A DNA stretch of 64,000 bases from Planctomycetota bacterium (GTDB lineage: Bacteria > Planctomycetota > Planctomycetia > Planctomycetales > Planctomycetaceae), in the NCBI GenBank assembly GCA_022600195.1, contig JAHZKX010000018.1, positions 186,001 through 250,000 of the forward strand, written 5' to 3'. Of the stretch, positions 48,138 to 57,900 are shown piece by piece (positions within the stretch are counted from its first letter, which is position 1; each line of letters begins with the position of its first letter). The notes beneath the pieces are model-generated. The model saw nothing but the letters and a program-made list of their open reading frames with translations. It was not told the origin of the DNA and made no database searches. Position numbers and translations under genes: made by a program.

Positions 48138-48530
48138 TCTAATTCTCCTTCACCGTCTTAGTGATTTTTAACTTTTTGTATGGCCGGAAACAGCTTTACC
48201 ATACCAACTTGGATTGATTCGCAACTCGTCGTAGCGATGATATATCCTGTTTCCCTAATTATGTAAACATTAAATTGAGACAAGAACTCTGAGTCTTATA
48301 TTCTTACCCAAAGTTATCTCATAATTTGATTGAGCTTACTTTTCCAGTCTGAGAACACCCGATTTATGGTTCTCAATCATTTTCTTCATTCGCTCTTCGT
48401 AAGTTGTTTTAGCACAGATCGATAGATGAGATCAAGCTCTGACTAACCTGGGAAATGTACCTGATTACACCAGGGGCGCTCTGACTGGGTCATCCTATAC
48501 CGGATTTCGACCCAAACCACCTTATATCAC
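48138..48530. other. Intergenic stretch between fabD and acpP
   Basis: About 390 AT-rich bases where fabG would usually lie. I see no remnant of a short-chain dehydrogenase frame, no clear promoter and no terminator. The space probably holds the acpP promoter. Confidence 0.4.
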
Positions 48531-49439
48531 TCAGGAATCATTGACTGTTTCGCACGAAATCTTACGATTGACCCGCTTCATTAATCCTTTGAGTACCTTT
48601 CCAGGACCAATTTCATAAAATTCGTCGAAGCCAGCATCAAGCATCTTACGCAGCGAATCTTCCCAGAGAACCGGGCTGATCACTTGACGTATCAGTAATT
48701 CGCGAATCTCATCCGGATCTTCATGAATTTCCGCATCGACATTCGAAATCACCGGAATTTCAGGCTTTTTGAGCCCCACTCCCCCCAATGCTTCTGACAA
48801 CCGGCTGTCGGCAGGTTTCATGATTTCCGTATGAAAGGCACCTGCAACCGCTAATGGAATTGCCCGGCCTCCCTCCTGTTCTGCCAATTCTGCTGCCCGT
48901 TCGCAGGCACTGTTTTCTCCGGAAAGCACAATATTTCCAGGGCATAAGTAATTGGCGATCCAAATCTTCCCTGCAGAAGAAGCCGCTTCGCAGATCTCAC
49001 TCACCTTTTCGCGATCCAGCAGCAAAACACTGACCATACCGGATGGATTGGCATTAGCGGCGGCCTGCATCGCTTCTCCGCGACGCTGCACAACACGCAA
49101 ACCATCTTCAAATGTCATCGCACCGGCAAAAACCAGTGCCGTATATTCTCCCAGGCTTAAACCTGCCGCCATCTCACAACCTAAGACTTTATCAGGAGAA
49201 TCAGCACGCAACATCTCCAGAGCCGCCAGACTGGTCACAAACAAAGCTGGCTGGCTGATAACAGTGGAATCCAAGTCTTCACTGGGACCTTCAAAACAAA
49301 TCTTGGCCAAATCATATTGAAGGATTTCAGCTGCTCGATCAAAAAGTTCCTGGGCCGCCGGGTATTTTTCGACAATCGTTTTGCCCATTCCGAGATGCTG
49401 AGCACCTTGACCGGGAAATAAAAAAGCGATTCTGCTCAC
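48531..49439 (-). CDS. fabD: Malonyl CoA-acyl carrier protein transacylase
   Basis: A 302-residue FabD. It has LFPGQGAQHLGMGK, the nucleophile Ser95 in AAGLSLGEYTALVFAG and the catalytic His203 in AVAGAFHTEIM; Gln from the first motif forms the oxyanion hole. It transfers malonyl from CoA to ACP. The start is GTG at 49439, with AGGG about nine bases upstream. It follows plsX by 51 bases; fabH, usually between them, is absent. Confidence 0.96.
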   Translation of the reverse strand: MSRIAFLFPGQGAQHLGMGKTIVEKYPAAQELFDRAAEILQYDLAKICFEGPSEDLDSTVISQPALFVTSLAALEMLRADSPDKVLGCEMAAGLSLGEYTALVFAGAMTFEDGLRVVQRRGEAMQAAANANPSGMVSVLLLDREKVSEICEAASSAGKIWIANYLCPGNIVLSGENSACERAAELAEQEGGRAIPLAVAGAFHTEIMKPADSRLSEALGGVGLKKPEIPVISNVDAEIHEDPDEIRELLIRQVISPVLWEDSLRKMLDAGFDEFYEIGPGKVLKGLMKRVNRKISCETVNDS

Positions 49440-49490
49440 GAGTCGATCCCTCTATTATCTATAAAAGTGCTCTGAAACAATTGAGTCGAG

Positions 49491-50492
49491 TCAGGCCACT
49501 GGTTTCTGTGCTAAATGTTCGGCAATTTGAGAGTTAATGCCGCGATCCTTGAACATGGCACTTCCCCTTAAGGCATTGGAGATGGAATGGGCATCACTCG
49601 AACCATGACAAATGATACAGATACCATCTATTCCCAAGAGAGGGGCTCCACCCGTCTCGTGATAGCGAAACCGCTTACCCAGATCTTGAAAAGCCTGCTT
49701 TGCCTGATTTTGTTCCACATCCAGACTGCCCAGAATATGCTTTGAAGCGGCCTGCATCAGGAAATCTGCCATTCCTTCACTGACTTTCAACACCACATTA
49801 CCGACAAATCCTTCACAAATTAAAACGTCAGCCTCTCCCTGATAGAGACCTCGTCCCTCCACATTTCCAACAAAGCTGTCTTTCAAAGGACTCTCATTCA
49901 ATAGCTGGAACGTTTCCCGATAAAGGTCATTTCCTTTAACGTCTTCGCTGCCAATATTGATCAAACCAATCTTTGGAGATTCGATGTGCAACACTTCACG
50001 GGCATAGATTTCACCCATGACAGCATATTGATAAAGGTGTGAAGGACGCGCCGAAGGGTTCGCACCAACATCCATGAGAACTGCATGACCGGCAGTTGTC
50101 GGCAAGGTGACAGCGATACCAGGACGCTTGACTGACTTCAAAAACAGCCGGGTTTTCAAGCCTGATGCAACCACTGCCCCGGTATTTCCGGCACTGACGA
50201 TGGCATCCACTTCACGAGCAGCCATCAATTTCCAACAGATTGAAATCGAACTGTCCGGCTTTTGACGCATCGCTTCTGTTGGTTTTTCTTCCATGCCTAC
50301 GACTTGGCTGGCATGGGCAACCGAAAGACGATCTCCCTGATAGCCGGAAGCTTCGATCTCTGCTTCGATTTGATCCTGAGGACCAACTAATGTGACACAG
50401 AGCGCAGGATCTGCCTGCAATGCCACGATTGCGCCTTCGATATTCGGTTTGGGGGCAGTATCTCCCCCCATAGCATCAAGTGCAATCCGCAT
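49491..50492 (-). CDS. plsX: Phosphate acyltransferase PlsX
   Basis: A 333-residue PlsX of normal length: MRIALDAMGGDTAPKPNIEG, AVVASGLKTRLFLKSVKRPG, GHAVLMDVGANPSARPSHLY, LINIGSEDVKGNDLYRETFQ, GNVEGRGLYQGEADVLICEG and ETGGAPLLGIDGICIICHGS. It makes acyl-phosphate from acyl-ACP for PlsY in phospholipid synthesis. The ATG at 50492 lies six bases after the rpmF stop, and its GAGGA Shine-Dalgarno is inside the last rpmF codons, so the two are translationally coupled. TGAGG/CCTCA around the site could form a small hairpin that masks it. Confidence 0.96.
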   Translation of the reverse strand: MRIALDAMGGDTAPKPNIEGAIVALQADPALCVTLVGPQDQIEAEIEASGYQGDRLSVAHASQVVGMEEKPTEAMRQKPDSSISICWKLMAAREVDAIVSAGNTGAVVASGLKTRLFLKSVKRPGIAVTLPTTAGHAVLMDVGANPSARPSHLYQYAVMGEIYAREVLHIESPKIGLINIGSEDVKGNDLYRETFQLLNESPLKDSFVGNVEGRGLYQGEADVLICEGFVGNVVLKVSEGMADFLMQAASKHILGSLDVEQNQAKQAFQDLGKRFRYHETGGAPLLGIDGICIICHGSSDAHSISNALRGSAMFKDRGINSQIAEHLAQKPVA

Positions 50493-50498
50493 TGAGGT

Positions 50499-50678
50499 TT
50501 AGTCCTCAGTATCAACAATGGTACGACCCTGATAGTAACCGCAGTGAGGGCAAATAGCATGGGTAGGGGACGCAGTTCCACACTGTGGACAGTAGGTTGG
50601 CTTACTAGCCTTGATACCATTATGACTGCGTCTCTTACGAGAATTGGATTTGGACATCCTTCTTTTAGGAACTGCCAT
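50499..50678 (-). CDS. rpmF: 50S ribosomal protein L32
   Basis: A 59-residue zinc-ribbon form of L32. It starts MAVPKRRMSKSNSRKRRSHN, the universal basic N terminus, and has two Cys pairs (CPQC and CPHC) 13 residues apart before GYYQGRTIVDTED. It is part of the large ribosomal subunit. The rpmF-plsX-fab order is widely conserved and ties ribosome and lipid synthesis. The next plus-strand gene is divergent, so rpmF probably heads the operon, with its promoter in 50679-50947. Confidence 0.97.
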   Translation of the reverse strand: MAVPKRRMSKSNSRKRRSHNGIKASKPTYCPQCGTASPTHAICPHCGYYQGRTIVDTED

Positions 50679-50947
50679 GAAAAAGACCGCCTTAAAACAC
50701 CTGACTTAACTTAAACTATACGTGTAACACAACTTAACGTCAATTATTCATCCTGTGAGCGCACGGAGACCTCTCTGACCAGCTTTTCTGACAGGAATCG
50801 AACATACTATGCATTTTTCAAAACAACTGTCAAGCTACAGGGCCCAGAACAGACGATATCAAAAGTGATAATTCTATTTTACGACCAAAGATTAAGACAT
50901 CAGTACATTTATTACTTAGCTAAATACTCAGGAAATCGAGAATCGCT

Positions 50948-52189
50948 ATGATGGATCATCGCTTCAAATCCCTTGTCAGACAGTATTTTCTGCTCAGTCT
51001 TACTATCTTAACCCTGACGCTCTCTGCAAACGGGAATCTGGTAGCGCAAACCAAGGACACTCCTGCCACAACCCAGAAAATGACTCCCACAGAGTTACAG
51101 ACTTTTGGCAGACAGATCCAGGAAATCGTCAGTTCTCAGAATCCTGATAAATTCCGGGCCTTATTCGACTGGAAAACGTTCGTTAACAGAGTCCTTTCAG
51201 AATACGAACAGAACCCCGCAGTGAAGCAGGCGATTCAATCGATCCGCCTTCAACTCGAAACATCCTATACCGGCAGTAACGAGGGAATCGACACAGAAAT
51301 CCTGACCGAAATCGTCAACGGCGGCGACTATCGTTTTCTGGGGATGCGAAAAGAGCAGGATCAGTACAAAGTCATTTTCCGCTTCCTCACTCCCGACGGA
51401 AGCTTAAACTACCATGCCCTGATCATCGAGAAACAACAATCGGGCGAATTAAAAATCATCGACATCGACAACTTCTCCGATGGCGAACTCATATCGCAAT
51501 CCCTGAAACGACTCTACCTGCCGGAAATCTATAAAGCACACTTGAGCGTAAAAGACAAACTCAACCAGCAGGAAATAAGCCGCATAGTGAACCAGAAAAA
51601 GCGATATGATTTTCTCACCACGTCCGATGAAAAAAGTGATCCGTTTCAAGCATACAAGACTCTTCCCAAACAATACAAAATGGAAAAACCCGTCCTGCTC
51701 TTATTGGCGCATGATACAATCGCCAAAGAAAACCAGAAAAAATACCTGCAGGTACTCAATGTCTTTCGAAAGAATTATCCAAGCGATCTGGCCGCTGAAC
51801 TCTTAAGTGTTGAATACTTCTATTTAATCGGAGAATTTACCTCGGCTCTCGAATCTCTCGATCGTCTGAGCGACGCGCTCAAATCCGTTGACCCTTATCT
51901 TTATTCTCTCCGAGCAGAAATCCTGATCGAAACGGGAGATATCAATCTGGCCGGAAAATATGCCGGAAAAGCAGCCGAAATTGAACCGAATCTGCTGCAC
52001 CCCTATCTGAATCTGATCAATATTTCTGTGATGCAATCCAGCTTCGATGATACCGTCAAAACCCTGGGCACCTTAAAAACCAGGTTTGGAATCAATTTAG
52101 AAGATCTGGACCTCAGCGAACTGGAAAACTATTCCAAACTGATGAATTCTCCCGAATTCAAAAAGTGGCAGGCCAGCCTCAAAAAATAA
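50948..52189 (+). CDS. Exported TPR-like protein
   Basis: A 413-residue protein with a signal peptide (QYFLLSLTILTLTLSANGNL, cleavage near VAQ). Residues 40-190 form an alpha/beta domain (TPTELQTFGRQIQEIVSSQN; YRFLGMRKEQDQYKVIFRFL; YHALIIEKQQSGELKIIDID), resembling a domain that often precedes TPRs in secreted planctomycete proteins. Residues 240-400 are TPR-like helices (AAELLSVEYFYLIGEFTSAL; SLRAEILIETGDINLAGKYA). No catalytic motif is seen. Function unknown. ATGs at 50948 and 50951 are adjacent; the first is used. Confidence 0.8.
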   Translation: MMDHRFKSLVRQYFLLSLTILTLTLSANGNLVAQTKDTPATTQKMTPTELQTFGRQIQEIVSSQNPDKFRALFDWKTFVNRVLSEYEQNPAVKQAIQSIRLQLETSYTGSNEGIDTEILTEIVNGGDYRFLGMRKEQDQYKVIFRFLTPDGSLNYHALIIEKQQSGELKIIDIDNFSDGELISQSLKRLYLPEIYKAHLSVKDKLNQQEISRIVNQKKRYDFLTTSDEKSDPFQAYKTLPKQYKMEKPVLLLLAHDTIAKENQKKYLQVLNVFRKNYPSDLAAELLSVEYFYLIGEFTSALESLDRLSDALKSVDPYLYSLRAEILIETGDINLAGKYAGKAAEIEPNLLHPYLNLINISVMQSSFDDTVKTLGTLKTRFGINLEDLDLSELENYSKLMNSPEFKKWQASLKK

Positions 52190-52225
52190 TACCGCGAAGA
52201 GAATTCTGATATACCAGATAAAACT

Positions 52226-53383
52226 CTATCTTGATGTGGTCTGTTTCAACGGGGGCAGGACATCGCATCTTTTCAGTGCCAGCAGCGGATAGAACGTTCC
52301 GCTATAGGTTATGAAATGCCAGCGGTCGGTATTTAATGAACGTGTCCACCATCGACCCGATTCACGCTGATGGGTCAGCAACCACTTAACTCCTTTTTGA
52401 ATCTGTGGATCATTCGCGGGCACACCAATCTCACGCAAGACAATAATCGCCAGACCCGTTTGGTGTCCGTCGCTGCTCAGATTCTTCCAGGTGTTCGCCT
52501 TCTTATCAAACTCGGGTTCTGCACGTAATTTCTCTGCACGATTCCCCTTCCCCCAGGCTTCCGGAGCCGCAAACGTCCGAATCGACCAACCACCATCGGG
52601 CAATTGATGCTGCCTGACCATCTGAATTAACGCACGCTTCTTCTCTGCACTGATTAAATCTGGATAGCGGGCTGCCGTCCATAACAAAATTAACCGACCG
52701 TAATCGTGTGCGGGCTCTGTCTTCTGTAAATATTCTTTCAGACGATCCACACCCGACTGTAATTCTTGATCTTTCAATCCAGCCAACCAGCCTGGTGCCG
52801 AGCTGAGAGCACGCGCAGCAACCGTCGCCCCTTGAAAATTGCTCGATTCAAAAGGAGGCCAGCAATCCGTATTACCCCAGCTTCCATCTTTCGACTGCAG
52901 GCTAAGCATAAACCGCAATGCCTCATCAGTCTCTGGTGACACTTTTTTGCTGACGTGCTGATCCCACTCTGCCAACCCGGCTGCGATATAAGCAACCTGC
53001 GTGGGTCGAATACCGCTCAACTGTTTTTCCCGATCCATGGCTTTCAGTTTTCGTAACTCCGTAATAAAAAAGTCACGATTCTCAACCGAGGGCGGCCCCA
53101 TCTCCAATGTCAGCTCTGGCCGAGAAAACAGATACAATCCATTCGTGTGACAGCTCACGCATTTTCGCTGCTTTGTCCAGGCAATACTCCCCTGCTCCAG
53201 ATAACGATCCGCCCGCTCTAACGAAAATTCCTTGAGAATCGGCTCATCAGCTGTCGCTTCCGGGATCGCGATTTGCTCGTGCTTGTACTGAAATTTTTTG
53301 CTTTTGACAGGCTTCTCTGCCATCGTCAATGAACAACAAATACAACTCGCCAAACTAAATGCAACGATTCGAAAACAGCTCAT
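52226..53383 (-). CDS. Exported mono-heme protein with terpene-cyclase-like repeats
   Basis: A 385-residue protein with a signal peptide (SCFRIVAFSLASCICCSLTM). A single c-type heme site, RKCVSCHTNG, lies near residue 75. The remainder has prenyltransferase/squalene-cyclase-like repeats with QW-type turns: ALRFMLSLQSKDGSWGNTDC, RQHQLPDGGWSIRT, HQTGLAIIVLREIGV and WLLTHQRESGRWWTRS. The repeats form an alpha-toroid, but the DxDD acid motif of true cyclases is not seen. Such heme-plus-toroid proteins recur in planctomycetes and are often annotated as cytochrome or terpene-cyclase-like. The ATG at 53383 follows GGGAG by about eight bases. Function unknown. Confidence 0.78.
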   Translation of the reverse strand: MSCFRIVAFSLASCICCSLTMAEKPVKSKKFQYKHEQIAIPEATADEPILKEFSLERADRYLEQGSIAWTKQRKCVSCHTNGLYLFSRPELTLEMGPPSVENRDFFITELRKLKAMDREKQLSGIRPTQVAYIAAGLAEWDQHVSKKVSPETDEALRFMLSLQSKDGSWGNTDCWPPFESSNFQGATVAARALSSAPGWLAGLKDQELQSGVDRLKEYLQKTEPAHDYGRLILLWTAARYPDLISAEKKRALIQMVRQHQLPDGGWSIRTFAAPEAWGKGNRAEKLRAEPEFDKKANTWKNLSSDGHQTGLAIIVLREIGVPANDPQIQKGVKWLLTHQRESGRWWTRSLNTDRWHFITYSGTFYPLLALKRCDVLPPLKQTTSR

Positions 53384-53730
53384 CAACCTGACTCCCGGAA
53401 AAAGTACAGCCTCGGCTTATCTGAAATTTTTGCTCTCCCTGATCAATCAGCATATCTACATATTTCCAATTCCACCACTCAAAACTGCACTAATTCAAAA
53501 ACTGATTACATCGAACAAAACATTTGGTCTTACCACCCGCTTTTTCCCTGAAAATACAGCACTTGACAGCCACTTGCCTTTCTCGAATATGCGTTATAAG
53601 CGTCGCGCGCGAGTGAGAAATTTATCCACTGAAGTAAACAACAGCAGTTCAAAATCAACACGATAAAAGTCCCTTGTTTCAGAAAAGTGGAGTTCAACAT
53701 CTTTTGAAATCGTTCCCAATGATCACCCGT
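53384..53730. other. Gene-free left flank of an accessory patch
   Basis: About 350 AT-rich bases upstream of the heme gene. No promoter pair or gene is convincing. A long minus-strand frame extends through here and the adjacent repeats, but it has no ribosome-binding site. Confidence 0.4.
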
Positions 53731-53814
53731 TATCGACCACGTTCGAACGCTTATCAACCACGGATTGATACGTTTCAACCACGTATCGACAGCTATCAAC
53801 CACTCATCATGCAT
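53731..53814. repeat. Four 21-bp direct repeats (TATCRACCAC)
   Basis: Copies start at 53731, 53752, 53773 and 53794, exactly 21 bases apart (two helical turns). Each begins with TATCRACCAC or a one-base variant (TTTCAACCAC); the next eleven bases diverge. A decayed fifth copy may lie at 53710. Read on the minus strand, the same period gives Trp every seven residues. Regularly phased copies suggest iteron-like or regulator-binding sites. Confidence 0.7.
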
Positions 53815-54025
53815 AAATAAAATCTTGACACCCCCACGCCGTTCAACAAAATCATCTAAGACCACCCGATACAAAAAGTAGGGGCAGCCCCATGTGTCTG
53901 CCCGCCAGAGTAATCAACAATCAAACGCGAACAGAGATTCTACCCGATAGCAATCGAAACCCCGAACTGAAAATTCAAAAGTGCACAAACAGCACATGCT
54001 GACCACATCCAAAATAAACAGGAAA

Positions 54026-54044
54026 GCCCGAATAAAATTCGGGC
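54026..54044. repeat. Short hairpin
   Basis: GCCCGAAT and ATTCGGGC form a perfect eight-pair stem with a three-base AAA loop, downstream of the CdiI-like gene on the minus strand. No T run follows, so it may be a stability hairpin or weak terminator. Confidence 0.45.
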
Positions 54045-54130
54045 CGAGCGCAGCGAGCAGGAAACTGACGAAGAAACAACTCACTTATCAAACACTTTTT
54101 GAACTGCCGCCAAATATCCTTCTGTTTTTT

Positions 54131-54454
54131 TCACTCAGAATATTTCGAATCTCTTAGACGTATTAATTCATTTCGAATTAATACAATCCATTCCCTATAT
54201 GTAAGACCGTCTGCAGATCCTGGAGGATAAATATCACACCCAAATCCTCCGATCACTCGTTCCAACTTTTTGTCAGAAAAATCAGATTTCATTAGCACAC
54301 TAAAATCTATAATCGTTTGATTTAGATTCATGAGACTGACTTCAGAAACATATCCTTCAACGACTTCTTCCCAAGTCGTATACTCATAATCCCAATCTTG
54401 GTTGAAATAACAGGCAAAAAATTGGTTCAAATTTGGATATTCTGAGTGTTTCAT
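54131..54454 (-). CDS. CdiI-like contact-dependent inhibition immunity protein (orphan)
   Basis: A 107-residue protein matching the CdiI_2-type immunity family from memory: YPNLNQFFACYFNQDWDYEY, TTWEEVVEGYVSEV, then ERVIGGFGCDIYPPGSADGL and TYREWIVLIRNELIRLRD. Such proteins bind and neutralise a toxin delivered by contact-dependent or related polymorphic-toxin systems. No toxin, two-partner secretion or T6SS gene is in the window, so this is an orphan. The gene is more AT-rich than its neighbours and lies in a gene-poor patch between conserved loci, suggesting horizontal gain. ATG 54454 is the start; its ribosome-binding site is weak. Confidence 0.72.
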   Translation of the reverse strand: MKHSEYPNLNQFFACYFNQDWDYEYTTWEEVVEGYVSEVSLMNLNQTIIDFSVLMKSDFSDKKLERVIGGFGCDIYPPGSADGLTYREWIVLIRNELIRLRDSKYSE

Positions 54455-54550
54455 TTAATTACACTTGGAAATGCAGGAAACCGATAGAAAAATCAATGAA
54501 CTAAAACAGGTTCCATAGCGGAAAGAAAAGCAACCATCACGCCAAAAGAA

Positions 54551-54577
54551 TTTTTCGTGTCTTTCGTGATTTTCGCG
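54551..54577 (+). repeat. Three 9-bp TTTCG(T/C)G tandem repeats
   Basis: TTTTTCGTG, TCTTTCGTG and ATTTTCGCG lie head to tail at 54551-54577. Similar TTTCGTG runs occur, to my recollection, as scattered intergenic elements in planctomycetes and other environmental bacteria. Their role is unknown. Confidence 0.55.
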
Positions 54578-54916
54578 GTAGAAAAAACGTCTTAAAGATA
54601 AAACAAATCGCGTATCGAATATTTTAGGATACACGCGACTGATTATCTATAGGAATGCCAGAGATGAGCAGCACGGCACTAGCCACCTTTGATTTGACAT
54701 AATGGGGGACCGATTCTAAATGACCCGTCTTTTCGTCGATATTTTCACTCGTCGATGTGACGCCAGCGCAATTTGAGGAAAGTTGTTTTTCCAGTGCCAT
54801 GACTCACGCGCAGCATCGTGTCCTCTTGACTTTTTGTGATCGTTTGGAAGCCGCTATTCAGTTTCTATATGGCTCCCTGCCAGGAGTAGAGCTTTCTCCC
54901 GTCAGTAAATATCGAC
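54578..54916. other. Gene-free right flank of the accessory patch
   Basis: It follows the CdiI-like gene and precedes the end of the kinase gene. A 44-residue plus-strand frame (54799-54933) runs into the kinase gene and has no ribosome-binding site. Base composition is mixed, and I see no insertion-sequence ends. Confidence 0.4.
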
Positions 54917-57900
54917 TCATTTACCTGCCTTGAGTGGTGTGTCATCGATCAGTGGATACTGCAAAATCCGTTCGTATTCAATGCGTGTTCTTTTTCCATT
55001 ACCAAAAGCAATGATCCCCGGGAAGATAGAACACTCATTCAATGCGCTCTCTAAATCAACAGGGTCACCACACTGTTGGCCGTTGAGAAAGACGGTGATG
55101 GTTCGTCCTTCAATCAGAACATGCACTCGGTCGAATTGCTTCAGACCATGCGTCGGAGCCTGCTCCATGAGTGTTTTATAATCGGGTGTTAATGGATTGG
55201 GGCGTGGACCAAAAATAGAGGGGCCAAGATACAAACTCCCATTTTTCATCTCAATGCGAAAACCACGATCTAGGGAATCATTGTGGAACACCACCATCCA
55301 GCCACATCCCTCAATGGTTCGAACATCAATCTGAACCAGCCCCGAATGATGATGATCGGCGGACGGCCAGGCCGCGTGAACATTTCCACGCTTTGATTCA
55401 ATGAAATGACGACCATCTCGAACAGAATGAAAAAACGCACCATCTTTCTCGAGATCACGATTAAAATCAAATTCCTGCACGTCAACTGGTTCCTGATTCA
55501 AAAGATCAATCAGACGCTTATCAGTTGTTTTGAATTCCTGTTCCGGATTTTTGGGCTCCGGATTTTTTGTTAGGGCGAACCAGAGAATCCGTTCAAATTC
55601 CACTTTTGTGAAATTGGTATCGCTCACGATACCGGGAGCGACATCGTGTCTCCCCAAATCAAAATCCAACTCAACCGGCGCGCCGCATTGTTCGCCGTTG
55701 AGAAACACCGTGATGGTCCGTCCCTCAACCAAAATATGCAGTTGGTCATATTGATTGAGCCCGTTCGTGGGAGCTTTGTCGGTCAATATTTCCATCTGTT
55801 CCCCAGAGCCCCAAATTGAGGGGCCAAACCCTAATTTCTTTCCATCCAGCCAAATACGAAACCCACGTTTCAGAATTTTGTTATGAAAGACAACTCCCCA
55901 ACCATTTCCTTTAATCGTTCGAACATCGACTTGTACCAACCCCGAACTATAACCGGCAGCGAAAGGCCAGGCCCTGACTTCCTTTTTAGGTGTAGTCGAT
56001 TCAATAAACATTCGCCCATTACGAAAGACGCGAGTCCCGTAATCATCCCGATCATCAGCGCGATCGGGCTTTCGTTTAAAATCAAATTCCTGAACACCAA
56101 ATGGCTTCTGCTTCAACATCTCTGCGAGTCGTGGAGGGAGCGGAATTGCTTCCATAGAATCTTGCGGATCAACACTGCGATTCTTCTGATTCATTTTTCC
56201 GATATCTTCCGGTGGAATCAGCAGCGGGATCGTTACATTTTCCTCAACGTTATCCATGAAATACTCTCCACCGAGAAATGGATAGTCTTTCTTACCAACT
56301 TTAATAGAGGGACTCGTTCTGACATTGAAAATCGTATCGGGATGAAAGCTTCTAAATCGCTCCAGTCCCGGTTTTGTCACTTTAGTCCATCTGACATCAA
56401 GATTTGCAATCTTCGCTTTTGTCTGTTTGGCAAATTCAAGCAATCCCTGATCTGTCAAGTCAGAATGAGCCAGGCTTAATGAACCAATGCTGACAGCATC
56501 TTTCAAATGAGGCAGCAACTGATCGGCATTGTTAATCTTCGAAGCAACGATTCTTTGATATGTCCAGGAAAGTCTGGGGATTGATTCCCAAAGAGCTTTT
56601 GTCGTTCGACTCGTTTTCTCTAGCTTTAACGTATGAAACCGACAGGCAGAAACCCCATCCCAGACTCCTGATTTTCGATTGTTAATATGAGTACCCTCCA
56701 ATATACAACCAGCGGCAGTAAATGTTTTGGCAATCGGGGTAACGGGATCGTTGCCTATCAGCTGTTTATCAAAATGGATGAGCACTCTGATCCCCGGATT
56801 TTCCTTTTGCAGCTTCTCAACATCATTGGGATCAATCGATTTCACATCATACAGGGATAGAAAGCGGACCTGGGGATAATTTCCTAAACCGGTCAGATCT
56901 GGAACCTCATCAGCAGAACTACTAGAAAAAGCAATCACGCTCAGATTGGGAAAAGCAGATAAAAATTTCCAATCATCATCGAGATGACGCGTTGAAATAT
57001 GGAGAAACCGCACGTTTTTCAGTTCAGGTAACTTAGCCAACTGTGATGTTTTTAATTTGCAATTATAAAAACGCAACGAACGCAGCGATTCACATTGTCC
57101 GATCCACCGAATCGCTTCGTCATCAATTTCCTGTTCACTTTCAGCAATCGTTAAAGTTTCGAGCGCCGGTAAGTCAATCAAGTATTTGAGATCTCGAGAA
57201 TCGAATTGGCGACCCTGAAGATTTGCACTACGAATCACAAATTTCTGATCGTATTTTTTATTTCCTTTTTTAATCGCTCGTGCTGTTGAAGTAACCCCTC
57301 CTACCGAATAGAGCCAGCGCGCTGCTGCCATCTCTTTCGCAAAATGCGGAGCGAGTTCCGGAGGGATACTCTTGGTCGGATCTGGTAGCTTTGTTTTGCT
57401 TTTCGTTGGTTGTTTTGGTTTATTCTGGCTGACCTTTTCCGTTCCAAGCACTTTAATTTCGAGTAGGTTCTTGCCATGTTTCTCTACAACGTAATTAAAT
57501 TTTTCCCAGCCTTTGACAACAACACCACCTCTGGTCACAGAAACTTCGTGCGGACCAACATCCAGTTCGACATGTCCCACCAATTTTCCTTCGAATTTGA
57601 CAGGATGCTTGCCATCAAAGGTCACCTCAGCTGAGGGATCATCCAGTGTGACTTCAACGGTTCGATCCCCCATTTTGAAGAAAAACGTGATCGCCGCTGC
57701 CAGACATAAAACGGAAGCGAAGGCAGCCGCGGTAATCGCTTTCGTTTGTGGCGGCCTGTTTTTAAATCTCTCGAACAGCGTTTGAGGTTGTTTGTGCTGC
57801 TTCGGTTGCTGTGCCTTGCCTTCCTTCAGCGGCTTTCGCACTTTGGGAATGGGTTGAGGACTAGCTGTCGCTGTTTTGGAGTTCTTTAAATAAGCTGTTA

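Noticed and set aside
53530-53874. A 114-codon minus-strand frame with Trp every seven residues
   Set aside because: It begins at TTG without a ribosome-binding site, its periodicity follows from the 21-bp DNA repeats, and the rest has no domain-like sequence. I report the repeats instead.
53384-54916. Insertion sequence or prophage remnant
   Set aside because: No transposase, integrase, terminal inverted repeats or target duplications are visible; only composition and gene poverty suggest acquisition.
54799-54933. A 44-codon plus-strand frame at the kinase 3' end
   Set aside because: No ribosome-binding site, overlaps the kinase gene, and no family resemblance.
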